Assembly: GCA_947502925.1 (NCBI GenBank)
Contig: CANNBS010000003.1
Span: forward strand, 62,001-126,000
From: an uncultured Marinicella sp.
Lineage (GTDB): Bacteria > Pseudomonadota > Gammaproteobacteria > Xanthomonadales > Marinicellaceae
Direction of reading: 5' to 3'
Length of the DNA: 64,000 bases
A program made the position numbers and the translations under genes. Numbering within the stretch: position 1 is the first letter of the stretch; every line of letters begins with the position of its first letter. The notes under the pieces are model-generated. The model had not been told where the DNA came from. It searched no databases and worked only from the letters and a program-made list of their open reading frames with translations. Of the stretch, positions 34,830-44,066 are shown piece after piece.

Positions 34830-36764
34830 TTGAATAACATTACTAAAAATTTATTATTATGGGTTGTGGTCCTTATGGTGCTGATGAGTGTTTTCGGCAG
34901 CATGGTTGAACCACCTGAAAATAACACCGATGTACCGTATTCTGATTTCATTAAAATGGTTCAGAACGGACAAATTGAAGAAGTGGTTATCGACCCTGAA
35001 ACAACAGTGCATCGTAAAATTAAAGCCGTGACATCCAGTGGCGAACAACTCACCGTACAAGCCGGTGATGACCCGCATCTGGAAGATGATTTAATACTCA
35101 ATGATGTGAAATATTCTATTAAAGCACCGCAACAGGACGGTTGGGGCTGGCGTATTTTTGAGACGGTTTTCCCGATCTTGCTGTTTATTGGTTTATTCTT
35201 TTTGATTATGCGTCACATGCAAGGTGGCGGCGGGAAAGGCGGCGCCATGAGTTTTGGGAAATCAAAAGCCAAATTGCTGAACGAAGAAAGTGCTAAAGTG
35301 ACTTTTGCTGATATGGCCGGTGCCGAAGAGGCTAAGGAAGAAGTTACAGAAGTGGTGGAATTTTTAAAAGATCCGACAAAATTCAATAAATTAGGCGGTA
35401 CCATTCCACGCGGCATTTTAATGGTGGGTCCACCGGGCACCGGTAAAACCTTATTGGCGCGTGCCATTTCAGGTGAAGCCAAAGTGCCATTTTTCAGCAT
35501 TTCAGGATCCGATTTTGTGGAAATGTTTGTTGGTGTGGGTGCCTCTCGGGTGCGTGACATGTTCGAACAAGCCAAAAAAAATGCACCGTGTATCATTTTT
35601 ATTGATGAGATTGATGCTGTTGGTCGCCAAAGGGGTGCCGGTTTAGGTGGTGGGCATGATGAACGTGAGCAGACCTTGAATCAGTTGTTGGTTGAAATGG
35701 ATGGCTTTGAAGGCAACGATGGTGTTATTGTTATCGCCGCCACTAATCGTCCTGATGTGTTGGATCCGGCCTTATTACGCCCCGGTCGTTTTGACCGTCA
35801 AGTGGTGGTACCGTTACCGGACATTCAAGGTCGTGAAGCCATCTTGAAAGTTCATATGAAAAAAGTGCCATTGGCTGACGATGTTAAGCCCGGTATTATT
35901 GCGCGAGGTACACCTGGTTTTTCCGGTGCTGATTTAGCTAACTTGGTGAATGAAGCGGCGTTATTCGCCGCCCGTGATGATGCCACTGAAATTAATATGG
36001 AATACTTCGATAAGGCGCGCGATAAAATTATGATGGGGGCAGAACGACGTTCCATGGTGATGAAAGAATCTGAAAAGCGTAACACGGCATACCACGAAGC
36101 CGGCCATGCCATTGTTGGTTTACTGGTGCCGGAACATGACCCGGTTTATAAAGTCACGATAATTCCTCGTGGTCGGGCTTTGGGTGTCACCATGTTTTTA
36201 CCGGAAGAAGATAAATATTCTTACAGTAAAACGGCTTTAGAAAGTCAGATTTCTTCTTTGTATGGCGGACGGATTGCGGAAGAAATTATTGGCGGTGCTG
36301 ATGCTGTGACCACCGGTGCTTCTAATGACATCGAACGGGCCACCGATATTGCCAAAAATATGGTTACCAAGTGGGGTCTATCCGAAGAATTAGGTCCATT
36401 AACCTATTCAGAAGATGAGGGCGAAGTGTTCTTAGGTCGTCAGGTTACACAACATAAAAACATGTCGGACACCACCGCCGATAAAATCGACAAAGCGGTG
36501 CGAGAGTTAATTGACCGAAACTATCAACGGGCCGAAAAAATACTTCACGATAACATTGAGAAACTACATTTGATGGCACAGGCCTTAATCAAATACGAAA
36601 CCATAGACAGTAAACAAATTGCTGAAATTATGGACGGCAATGAACCGTCTCCGCCGGCCGGTTGGGAAGCGAGTGATGACGATGATGACGGCGGTTCCAA
36701 ACCACCTAAAAAAGCCACCGACCCGAAACAAACCGGTTTTGGGGACGCTGCTGAGCAAACCTAA
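34830..36764 (+). CDS. ftsH: ATP-dependent zinc metalloprotease FtsH
   Basis: This 644-aa membrane protease removes damaged membrane proteins and short-lived regulators. It has two membrane segments (about 7-25 and 105-125) with a periplasmic domain between, the AAA module with Walker A GPPGTGKT and Walker [13 protein letters not shown], and the M41 zinc site HEAGH (422-426). The start is TTG 34830, supported by GAAGAGG seven bases upstream and by an N-terminus ([17 protein letters not shown]) that matches the family. The C-terminal acidic tail (DDDDDGG) is longer than usual and unstructured. Confidence 0.97.
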   Translation: MNNITKNLLLWVVVLMVLMSVFGSMVEPPENNTDVPYSDFIKMVQNGQIEEVVIDPETTVHRKIKAVTSSGEQLTVQAGDDPHLEDDLILNDVKYSIKAPQQDGWGWRIFETVFPILLFIGLFFLIMRHMQGGGGKGGAMSFGKSKAKLLNEESAKVTFADMAGAEEAKEEVTEVVEFLKDPTKFNKLGGTIPRGILMVGPPGTGKTLLARAISGEAKVPFFSISGSDFVEMFVGVGASRVRDMFEQAKKNAPCIIFIDEIDAVGRQRGAGLGGGHDEREQTLNQLLVEMDGFEGNDGVIVIAATNRPDVLDPALLRPGRFDRQVVVPLPDIQGREAILKVHMKKVPLADDVKPGIIARGTPGFSGADLANLVNEAALFAARDDATEINMEYFDKARDKIMMGAERRSMVMKESEKRNTAYHEAGHAIVGLLVPEHDPVYKVTIIPRGRALGVTMFLPEEDKYSYSKTALESQISSLYGGRIAEEIIGGADAVTTGASNDIERATDIAKNMVTKWGLSEELGPLTYSEDEGEVFLGRQVTQHKNMSDTTADKIDKAVRELIDRNYQRAEKILHDNIEKLHLMAQALIKYETIDSKQIAEIMDGNEPSPPAGWEASDDDDDGGSKPPKKATDPKQTGFGDAAEQT

Positions 36765-36770
36765 AAAATC

Positions 36771-37580
36771 GTGAATAAGGATTTTAAAATCATGGGGGTG
36801 CTGAATGTCACCCCCGATTCTTTTTCAGACGGCGGACTTTACGTTGATCACGAAAAAGCACTTAGCCAGGCACAGCGCATGATTTCAGAGGGCGCCAACA
36901 TCATTGACATTGGTGGAGAATCCACGCGCCCTGGCGCGATGAAAATTTCTGAACAAGAAGAAATTGAACGTGTTGTACCGGTGATTAAAGTCTTGCGAGA
37001 AGAACACCCTGAAATTTCATTGTCCATTGACAGTCGCCACCCTGAAGTCATGGCGGCAGCCTTACATGCCGGTGCTGATTTTATTAATGATGTTAATGCC
37101 TTACAGGCAGAAGGTGCTTTGGATGTTGCTGTAGAATATGATGTGCCGGTCTGTCTGATGCATATGCAAGGGACACCTGAAACCATGCAAAAAAACCCCC
37201 AGTACGATAATGTCGTTCAATCGGTATTGGATTTTTTCGAACAACGTGTCGAAGCCTGCATGCGAGCGGGTGTCGATCCCGATAAAATTATCTTAGATCC
37301 GGGTATAGGTTTTGGTAAAACCGTTGATCATAATATGCGTCTGATTAAAAACATCAGCACTTTAAAGCAAATGGGATTCCCGGTCTTAATTGGCGTGTCC
37401 CGTAAATCCATGTTTAAAACATTATTGGATCGAGATGTTGATCAGCGACTTGCCGGTTCTTTAGCTGTGGCCCAATTTGCTTATTTTCAGGGCGCCGATT
37501 ATTTCCGCGTGCACGATGTCGCGGAAACCCGCGATGTTTTAACCATGAGTCAATATTTCGTTCAACATGACACAGACTAA
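36771..37580 (+). CDS. folP: dihydropteroate synthase
   Basis: This 269-aa TIM-barrel enzyme joins para-aminobenzoate to hydroxymethyl-dihydropterin pyrophosphate in folate synthesis and is the sulfonamide target. Diagnostic motifs are MGVLNVTPDSFSDGG at the N-terminus, DIGGESTRPGA, and the C-terminal pterin site VGVSRKSMF-like segment (IGVSRKSMF). GTG 36771 is used as start; ATG 36792 would remove the first seven residues but leave the motif intact, and no strong ribosome site separates the two. It follows ftsH by 6 bp and overlaps glmM by 14 bp. Confidence 0.95.
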   Translation: MNKDFKIMGVLNVTPDSFSDGGLYVDHEKALSQAQRMISEGANIIDIGGESTRPGAMKISEQEEIERVVPVIKVLREEHPEISLSIDSRHPEVMAAALHAGADFINDVNALQAEGALDVAVEYDVPVCLMHMQGTPETMQKNPQYDNVVQSVLDFFEQRVEACMRAGVDPDKIILDPGIGFGKTVDHNMRLIKNISTLKQMGFPVLIGVSRKSMFKTLLDRDVDQRLAGSLAVAQFAYFQGADYFRVHDVAETRDVLTMSQYFVQHDTD

Positions 37581-38904
37581 ACACTATTTCGGTACCGATG
37601 GTATCCGTGGTAAGGTTGGTGGTTCACTGATGACTGCTGAATTTGCCTTAAAGCTCGGTTATGCCGCCGGCAAAGTGCTGGGCGCCGGTAAACCCGGAAA
37701 AACCATCGTTATTGGTAAAGACACCCGGGTATCAGGTTATCTGTTTGAATCGGCGCTGGAAGCCGGTCTTGTCTCTGCCGGAATCAACACCACCTTATTC
37801 GGTCCGATGCCGACGCCGGCAGTGGCCTGGCTAACCCGTACCTTACACGCCAGTGCCGGCATTGTCATTAGTGCTTCGCACAATCCTTATTTCGACAATG
37901 GCATTAAATTTTTTAACGAGCAGGGTGAAAAATTATCTGACGAACAGGAGCTGGCCATTGAAGCCCTGTTAGATCAACCGATGGATATGGTGGATTCCAG
38001 TCAGCTGGGTAAAGCCAGCCGCCTTAACGATGTGGACGGACGCTATATCGAATACTGCAAAAATGCGGCCAATAACCTGATGCTTTCGGGTTTTAAAATT
38101 GTTCTCGATTGCGCCCACGGAGCGGGTTATCAAATTGCGCCCCGGGTCTTTACAGAGCTGGGTGCTGATTTGGTTGTAATAGGAAATAAACCCGACGGCT
38201 TTAATATCAATAAAGACTGCGGCAGTACTGAATTGGCTGTGTTGCAGGAGAAAGTCATTGAAACCAAAGCCGATGTAGGTATTGCCCTTGATGGTGATGG
38301 TGATCGGGTGGTGATGGTGGATCACACCGGCAACGAAGTTAATGGCGATCAGTTGATCTTTCTTGTGGCTAAACATTTGCATGCCAATCAACGTTTAAAT
38401 GGCGGTGTGGTAGGAACCCTGATGTCGAATCAAGGTATGGAAAAGGCCTTAAAAGACCTGGGCATTCCTTTCGAACGGGCACAGGTTGGTGACCGATATG
38501 TGCACCAGAAACTCCATAAAAACAACTGGATTTTGGGTGGTGAATCATCGGGTCATATCCTGAATCTTAATTTAGCCACCACCGGAGATGGCATTATCAG
38601 CGCCTTAATGGTGCTCAATGTCATGATGGAAAGCGGGCAAAGTTTAAAAGAGCTGGCAGATGAAATGCCTGTTTATCCCCAGGTGATGATTAACATTAAT
38701 CACCCGGAACCCAAGAAATTAGGTGCCAATACTGAACTTTGTGATGCTGCCGATAAAGTCGATCAAAGTCTTGGCGACCAGGGTCGAGTTCTGATTCGAC
38801 CTTCAGGCACAGAACCTAAATTGCGAATTATGGTGGAAGCTGTGGAGCAGGAAATGGCGCAACAGCATGCCGAACAATTATCAAACTTAGCGAGTGATTT
38901 ATGA
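37567..38904 (+). CDS. glmM: phosphoglucosamine mutase
   Basis: This 445-aa enzyme interconverts glucosamine-6-P and glucosamine-1-P for cell-wall UDP-GlcNAc. The active-site phosphoserine lies in ISASHNP (Ser104), the metal loop is DGDGDR, the sugar loop GGESSGH and the phosphate loop RPSGTEPKLRIM. The start KHYFGTDGIRG is typical. The order ftsH-folP-glmM is conserved in Gammaproteobacteria. Its stop overlaps the next ATG (38901-38904). Confidence 0.97.
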   Translation: MTQTKHYFGTDGIRGKVGGSLMTAEFALKLGYAAGKVLGAGKPGKTIVIGKDTRVSGYLFESALEAGLVSAGINTTLFGPMPTPAVAWLTRTLHASAGIVISASHNPYFDNGIKFFNEQGEKLSDEQELAIEALLDQPMDMVDSSQLGKASRLNDVDGRYIEYCKNAANNLMLSGFKIVLDCAHGAGYQIAPRVFTELGADLVVIGNKPDGFNINKDCGSTELAVLQEKVIETKADVGIALDGDGDRVVMVDHTGNEVNGDQLIFLVAKHLHANQRLNGGVVGTLMSNQGMEKALKDLGIPFERAQVGDRYVHQKLHKNNWILGGESSGHILNLNLATTGDGIISALMVLNVMMESGQSLKELADEMPVYPQVMININHPEPKKLGANTELCDAADKVDQSLGDQGRVLIRPSGTEPKLRIMVEAVEQEMAQQHAEQLSNLASDL

Positions 38905-39338
38905 AGAAAACAATTATTTTAATTTTCACTTTTTTTATGTTGTCTGTTCAGGCATCTGATTCACCGGTCAGCATCGATGATGCCTGGCTTCGCGCGGCAC
39001 CGCCCAACGCTCATATGTTGGCGGCCTATGCCACCATCAGTAACAATGGTGATGCACCGATTCATTTAATTGGTGCGGACAGTGATGCGTTTGGTATGAC
39101 GGAGATTCACCGAACCATTGAAGTTGATGGCGTCTTTAAAATGAAAGAACAAAAACGTCTTAACATCGGTGTTGGTGAAAATTTAAATATGGCCCCCGGT
39201 GGTTTACATATTATGCTGATGATGCCCAAGCAATCTTTTAACATTGGTGAAATCGTGGACATTGAACTCCAGTTTGAAGATTCCAACGGCACCAATTGGT
39301 CACAAAGGGTATCCTTTGAGGTTAAAAAAGAACAATAA
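38901..39338 (+). CDS. PCu(A)C copper chaperone
   Basis: This 145-aa periplasmic protein has a signal peptide (about residues 1-18, ending VQAS) and the copper-binding H(M)x10M...HxM pattern of the PCu(A)C/DUF461 family. It is seen in APPNAHMLAAYATI, MTEIHRT, and GGLHIMLMMP. Such proteins deliver Cu(I) to the CuA site of cytochrome oxidase or to Sco proteins. Its coupling by ATGA to glmM is unusual, because the usual neighbours are Sco or oxidase genes. The link may simply reflect a read-through operon. Confidence 0.9.
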   Translation: MKKTIILIFTFFMLSVQASDSPVSIDDAWLRAAPPNAHMLAAYATISNNGDAPIHLIGADSDAFGMTEIHRTIEVDGVFKMKEQKRLNIGVGENLNMAPGGLHIMLMMPKQSFNIGEIVDIELQFEDSNGTNWSQRVSFEVKKEQ

Positions 39339-39353
39339 CCAGAACATTGTGCC

Positions 39354-40385
39354 ATGAATAAAAAGGACTTTGACTATGATTTGCCCAAAAAGCTGATTGC
39401 CCAACAACCGATTGCGCAACGCAGCCAGAGTCGACTTTTGGTGTTGGATAAGAGCCATGGATCAGTGACCGATTGTCAGTTCACAGACATTATCGATTTT
39501 CTGAATCCCGGTGATTTACTGGTCTTTAATAACACCAAAGTGATGCCGGCACGCTTACCGGGTCGAAAACAAACCGGTGGTCAAATCGAGGTTTTTATCG
39601 AGCGGGTTTTAAACAACCACCAAGCTAAAGCCTTACTGAAAGCCAATAAATCGGTGCGCTTAGGCACCAAAATTTACTTTAACGACCAACCGATGCTTCA
39701 GGTTACCGGCCGTCAGGGTATGTTTTTTCTGGTTGAATCGCTCGATAAGGATGGTGATATCAATGTCATCATGGAACAGCATGGTGTCATGCCTTTACCG
39801 CCTTATATCCAGCGTGACAGCACCGAAACAGACAGCGAGCGCTACCAGACGGTATATGCCGAAACCGCCGGTGCAGTGGCTGCTCCGACTGCGGGACTTC
39901 ATTTTGACGAAGCCACACTAAGACATTTAAAAGAGCAGGGCGTTAACAGCGCTTTTGTGACCCTGCATGTTGGTGCCGGCACGTTTCAACCGGTTAAAGC
40001 CGATCACATCGAAGACCACAAAATGCACAAAGAATGGCTGCAGGTGGATGACAGTGTGGTTAAAGCGGTCAATGAAACCAAAGCCAAGGGTGGCCGGGTG
40101 ATTGCCGTCGGCACCACCGCCGTGCGCTGCCTGGAAACCGCTTCTCAGAATGGTGAACTTGAAGTTTTCACCGGTGATACTGATATTTTTATTTATCCCG
40201 GTTACCAGTTTAAAGCCATCGACGGTCTGTTGACCAACTTCCACCTCCCTGAATCCACGCTTTTAATGCTGGTCTCCGCCTTAGCCGGCCGCGAAAATAT
40301 ACTGAACGCCTATCAGCACGCCATCGACGAAAAGTACCGCTTCTTTAGTTATGGGGATGCGATGTTGATTGTTGGCAACAATTAA
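39354..40385 (+). CDS. queA: S-adenosylmethionine:tRNA ribosyltransferase-isomerase
   Basis: This 343-aa enzyme makes epoxyqueuosine in the wobble position of GUN-anticodon tRNAs. Family motifs are the start FDYDLPKKLIAQQP, the motif FNNTKVMPARL, VAAPTAGLHF and the C-terminal LLTNFHLPESTLLMLVSA. Length and residues are those of a complete QueA. It is normally next to tgt and yajC, but those genes are not here; it ends a plus-strand run with ftsH, folP, glmM and the copper chaperone, 15 bp after the last. No terminator is clear after it. Confidence 0.96.
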   Translation: MNKKDFDYDLPKKLIAQQPIAQRSQSRLLVLDKSHGSVTDCQFTDIIDFLNPGDLLVFNNTKVMPARLPGRKQTGGQIEVFIERVLNNHQAKALLKANKSVRLGTKIYFNDQPMLQVTGRQGMFFLVESLDKDGDINVIMEQHGVMPLPPYIQRDSTETDSERYQTVYAETAGAVAAPTAGLHFDEATLRHLKEQGVNSAFVTLHVGAGTFQPVKADHIEDHKMHKEWLQVDDSVVKAVNETKAKGGRVIAVGTTAVRCLETASQNGELEVFTGDTDIFIYPGYQFKAIDGLLTNFHLPESTLLMLVSALAGRENILNAYQHAIDEKYRFFSYGDAMLIVGNN

Positions 40386-40518
40386 TACAAGAAATGAAAT
40401 TTAGCTAAATGTAGATCAAAGAATAAAAGTGCTTATATAAATTTCCCTAATAATTTAAATCAAGTATAATTTATGAGTAGTTAGCATTATAAGGATTCAT
40501 ATTTGAGTATTTGAGCTA

Positions 40519-40806
40519 ATGTTTTTTAAAAAAGTGAATCTTATTTATATTAGATTAATAGCTATAGGTATATTGATTTTCTCAAAAACGGCAAATGCTT
40601 CAAATTTTGGCAATTTCCCAGCCGTTCTTCCTATTTTTTTCATGGGAGTTATCTTTACTTTATTTTGGGCTGCTTTTGTTTTCTATAGTGAGAAATATAA
40701 AAGTAGAGCAACTGGTCAGAAAATAGCGATATTTTTTGGTCGCCTTTTATTTGGTTGTCTTATAAGTTTTGTATTGCTTGTTTTGCTTTTTTTCACAACT
40801 TTTTAA
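40519..40806 (+). CDS. small hypothetical membrane protein
   Basis: I do not recognise this 95-aa protein. It has an N-terminal hydrophobic segment that could be a signal peptide (about residues 8-27, ending NASN), then membrane segments at about 36-56 and 70-92. The gene lies in an A+T-rich stretch (40386-40840) unlike the neighbouring housekeeping genes. A weak GAG-like ribosome site precedes the ATG. The preceding 130 bp hold a 12-bp perfect palindrome, ATTTAGCTAAAT at 40399-40410. The gene may be recently acquired or poorly conserved. Confidence 0.55.
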   Translation: MFFKKVNLIYIRLIAIGILIFSKTANASNFGNFPAVLPIFFMGVIFTLFWAAFVFYSEKYKSRATGQKIAIFFGRLLFGCLISFVLLVLLFFTTF

Positions 40807-40843
40807 ATATCGTCGTACAAAAGATTGCATTGTAGTACTTGAA

Positions 40844-41425
40844 CTATTGCTTCTTCACAAACTCAGTGAGAATAACGATGCGTTGGCTTTCGACTTTGCC
40901 TTCAATGTGGGCGGGATTGTCGGCGACCAGGGTGATGTTTTTGACTTTGGTGCCTTGTTTGGCGGTGAAGCCGGCACCTTTGACTTTGAGGTCTTTGATT
41001 AGGCTGACGTCATCGCCATCATTTAACTCATGGCCATTACAGTCACGGTGTTTTTCAGCATCGCCCGTACTGAAACCGGATTGTGCCCAGGTGCTTTCTT
41101 CGTCCGTAAGGTAGATCATATCCAATAAATCCTGTGGGCCATGGTTTTTTTGCAGGTGGTTTAAAACCCGCCAGGAAAGGACTTTAACGGCGGAAATTTC
41201 GCTCCAGATGCTGTCATTCAGACAATGCCAGTGATTAACATCCATGGTGTCGGGATTATCAATTTGAGTTCGGCATTGTTCGCAGGCATACACATAGTCG
41301 CTGATATCGTTGCCTTCTTTGGGCGTCACCAAAAAAGCACTTAGATTTTCTTCGGAGCGGCACAGTTCGCATTGCTGGTTGCTGCGTTGTTGCAGGGCTT
41401 CAGTTTGTTGTTTGGATAAACTCAT
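40844..41425 (-). CDS. PhnA/YjdM family zinc-ribbon protein
   Basis: This 193-aa protein has an N-terminal zinc-ribbon part with CELC (about 18-21) and CEQC (about 49-52) pairs, and the C-terminal PhnA domain with DCNGHELNDGDDVSLIKDLKVKG and the closing SQRIVILTEFVKK. PhnA was once tied to phosphonate use, but in most bacteria the role is unknown. The C-terminal domain alone is the usual YjdM; here an HNH/zinc-ribbon-like N-terminal half makes it longer. It stands alone between an A+T-rich hypothetical gene and the AidB-like gene. Confidence 0.88.
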   Translation of the reverse strand: MSLSKQQTEALQQRSNQQCELCRSEENLSAFLVTPKEGNDISDYVYACEQCRTQIDNPDTMDVNHWHCLNDSIWSEISAVKVLSWRVLNHLQKNHGPQDLLDMIYLTDEESTWAQSGFSTGDAEKHRDCNGHELNDGDDVSLIKDLKVKGAGFTAKQGTKVKNITLVADNPAHIEGKVESQRIVILTEFVKKQ

Positions 41426-41514
41426 GGCGGCGTATTATACGGTATATTAAGATTATTTGATAGTCCATAAGTTGTCGCTGTGTTTACCAAGACTGACATC
41501 ATGGACTCGATTGA

Positions 41515-43161
41515 TTAGTCGATGATAAAAGCCCTTTCTAAAATGGCATTCATATCCATGGCGCTGTGTAATTGGCCAAAACATAGGCCTGAACTTGGCG
41601 CCAACCGGGCTTCACAGAAGGCGTCGCTGATTAAATTATTGTTCATCAGAATCAGTTGGGCGGCTTGCATGGCTTTGGCCATTTTTTCCACATAAAAGCG
41701 GGCGGATACTTGTGTAAAGTCTTTGTCGGAAAGGGCTTTGAGTTCATCCACAGTTTGGTCAAATAAGTTGTGGCTGCCCTTGGATTTTTCTAATTCTTTG
41801 ATAAAGGATTGGTAGCAGTCGGGTGATTTGTGGATGGCACGGATGACATCCAGGCACTGCACATTGCCGCTGCCTTCCCAGATGGAATTCACCGGAGCTT
41901 CCCGATATAGACGTGCCAGCGGTAATTCTTCCACATAACCGATGCCACCCAAACATTCCTGGGCTTCGCCGATGTGCATTGAGGCACGTTTGCAAATCCA
42001 GTATTTGCCAACCGCGGTGAGTAATCGAACCAAATCACGCTCATGCTGTTGCTCTTGATGATCTAAAGCATGGGCCACCCGTGCGGTTAATGCCAGTGCG
42101 GCTTCAGATTCCAGGCATAAATCTGCGGCGACATTTTGCATTAATGGCTGATCAATCAGTAACTCACCAAAGACTTTGCGTTGGGCAATATGGTGTAAGA
42201 CTTGTACCGTGGCCTGGCGCATCAGAGCCGAGGAGCCGATCATACAATCATAGCGGGTCATGGCCACCATCTCGATGATGGTGCGGACGCCTTTGCCGGG
42301 TTCACCGATCAAATGGGCATCGCTACCGGCGAATTCAATTTCTGAAGAGGCATTGGAGCGGTTACCCATTTTGTCTTTCAAACGCTGAATATGAATGCTG
42401 TTTTTATCACCGTCATAACGCCAGCGGGGCATTAAAAAACAGCTCAAGCCCGCCTCAGTTTGTGCCAGGGTTAAAAAGGCATCACTCATGGGTGCCGAGC
42501 AGAACCATTTATGGCCGGTTAACTGATAACGTTCACCTAATTCATCTGAACCGACATACTTGGCCTGTGAGGTGTTGGCACGGACATCGGTGCCGCCTTG
42601 TTTTTCAGTCATGGCCATACCGACTGTGGCGGCTTTTTTTTCAGACAGCGGCAGATTACGACCATCGTAGTCACTGTTGAGAATTTTCGGTAGCCAGTGC
42701 TTTGCCAGGGCTTTATTGTGATTAATACTGGGCACACAGGCAAAAGTCATGGTTAATGGGCAGGCACTGCCAGCCTCGTTCTGGTTATAGAGGTAGTTAC
42801 GAGCCATGCGCACAATGTGACTGCCTTCTTGATTATTTTTCCATGGCAGGGATGGGATATCATATTTACAGGCCAGCGCCATCAATTCGTGGTAAGCCGG
42901 ATGATAACGGACTTCGTCGATACGCCGTCCATAGGCATCATGAGAATAAAATTCAGGTGTGACTTTATTCACCACATCGCCTTTTTCAATCCATTCGGCT
43001 TGTCCTAACAGGCCGCCTAATTTAATCAGGCTGTCTTTGCCCCAATCGCCTTTAAAATGAGCGCAGATTTGTTGTAAGGCCACATCGTTTTGAAAACTGT
43101 TATAGTTGATGAGCGGTTGGGGCTGGTTAATAACCTGATGGCTGGTAAGGTCTTTATTCAT
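41515..43161 (-). CDS. aidB: acyl-CoA dehydrogenase family protein, AidB-like
   Basis: This 548-aa flavoprotein resembles AidB, which in E. coli is induced by alkylation stress and binds DNA. The similarity includes the N-terminal NYNSFQNDVALQ, the GMAMTEKQGGTDVRANTS motif (compare GMGMTEKQGGSDVR), GHKWFCSAPMSDAFL, and the long helical C-terminus of AidB. The catalytic glutamate of short-chain dehydrogenases is not obvious to me. Whether it acts as an oxidase, a DNA-protecting protein or a true acyl-CoA dehydrogenase is open. slyX lies 8 bp upstream in the same direction. Confidence 0.9.
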   Translation of the reverse strand: MNKDLTSHQVINQPQPLINYNSFQNDVALQQICAHFKGDWGKDSLIKLGGLLGQAEWIEKGDVVNKVTPEFYSHDAYGRRIDEVRYHPAYHELMALACKYDIPSLPWKNNQEGSHIVRMARNYLYNQNEAGSACPLTMTFACVPSINHNKALAKHWLPKILNSDYDGRNLPLSEKKAATVGMAMTEKQGGTDVRANTSQAKYVGSDELGERYQLTGHKWFCSAPMSDAFLTLAQTEAGLSCFLMPRWRYDGDKNSIHIQRLKDKMGNRSNASSEIEFAGSDAHLIGEPGKGVRTIIEMVAMTRYDCMIGSSALMRQATVQVLHHIAQRKVFGELLIDQPLMQNVAADLCLESEAALALTARVAHALDHQEQQHERDLVRLLTAVGKYWICKRASMHIGEAQECLGGIGYVEELPLARLYREAPVNSIWEGSGNVQCLDVIRAIHKSPDCYQSFIKELEKSKGSHNLFDQTVDELKALSDKDFTQVSARFYVEKMAKAMQAAQLILMNNNLISDAFCEARLAPSSGLCFGQLHSAMDMNAILERAFIID

Positions 43162-43169
43162 AGTGTTCT

Positions 43170-43388
43170 TTAATAGTGGGGCGGTGTTTCGTCCTGAGGA
43201 TCGGCTTCAATGGCTTCGTGAACTTGTTTCAGCTGATCTTTTAACTGGCTATTATGTTGTTTTAACTTAGTCAGTTGTTCATCCTGGCGATAAACAGTCG
43301 TGTTTAAAGAATCAACGGTGTCTTCTAAAAAAGCCATTCTGGTCTCTAAATCTATCTGCTTTTGAATTAATTCGTCGATGTTTGACAT
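43170..43388 (-). CDS. slyX: SlyX family protein
   Basis: This 72-aa protein is almost entirely a coiled coil (RMAFLEDTVDSLNTTVYRQDEQ and onward) and ends DETPPHY, very close to the conserved PPPHY tail of SlyX. The function is not known in any species. It precedes the AidB-like gene by 8 bp, so both should be in one transcript. The opposite side faces the DUF938 gene across 66 bp. Confidence 0.9.
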   Translation of the reverse strand: MSNIDELIQKQIDLETRMAFLEDTVDSLNTTVYRQDEQLTKLKQHNSQLKDQLKQVHEAIEADPQDETPPHY

Positions 43389-43454
43389 GGTGCATGGGGT
43401 TCAACATTTAGATTGTATATAATAACATGAACAATCAATGAGATGATTTAACCT

Positions 43455-44066
43455 ATGTCAACAAAAGCCCACTTTTCATCTGCCTGCGAACGTAATCGGG
43501 AACCGATACTGGCAGAACTTAAAGAGATTATTAAATCAGATGATGCTGTGCTGCTGGAAATCGGTGCTGGCACCGGACAGCATGCGGCTTTTATGGCACC
43601 GACTTTTAATAATTTATCGTGGTACCCAACGGATACCAGGGACAAGTTAGCAGGCATTGAACACTGGCGTCAACAAGCGAATTGTGAACGTATCCAGCTG
43701 CCTCGTGTCTTTCAGGTGGGTGAAAGTGACTGGCCAGTGGGATCAGGGCAAGCCGATATGGTCTATACAGCCAATACCTTTCATATTATGCCGGCTGACT
43801 TGGTGGCGGAACTTATTCAGCAGGCCGGTGAAAACATGACAAAAGAAGCTCGATTTGTGGTCTATGGACCGTTTAAATACGATGGTGACTTTACCAGCGC
43901 GTCTAACCGTGATTTTGATGAGCAATTAAAAGCCAGTATAGGTCATCAGGGTATTCGTGATTTTGAATGGGTTGATGAACTTTTTCAACATGCAGGTTTT
44001 CGATTAATCAAAGATATTTCGATGCCGGCCAACAACCAATTATTAGCGTATGTTAAAACCGGTTAA
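43455..44066 (+). CDS. DUF938 family SAM-dependent methyltransferase-like protein
   Basis: This 203-aa protein matches DUF938, a Rossmann methyltransferase family of unknown substrate. The start HFSSACERNREPIL and the SAM motif LLEIGAGTGQHAAFMAP are typical, with ANTFHIMP and VVYGPFKYDGDFTSASNRDFD further on. It overlaps the next gene by 17 bp, indicating coupled translation with a PLP dehydratase. The link to that enzyme's pathway is unclear. Confidence 0.88.
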   Translation: MSTKAHFSSACERNREPILAELKEIIKSDDAVLLEIGAGTGQHAAFMAPTFNNLSWYPTDTRDKLAGIEHWRQQANCERIQLPRVFQVGESDWPVGSGQADMVYTANTFHIMPADLVAELIQQAGENMTKEARFVVYGPFKYDGDFTSASNRDFDEQLKASIGHQGIRDFEWVDELFQHAGFRLIKDISMPANNQLLAYVKTG

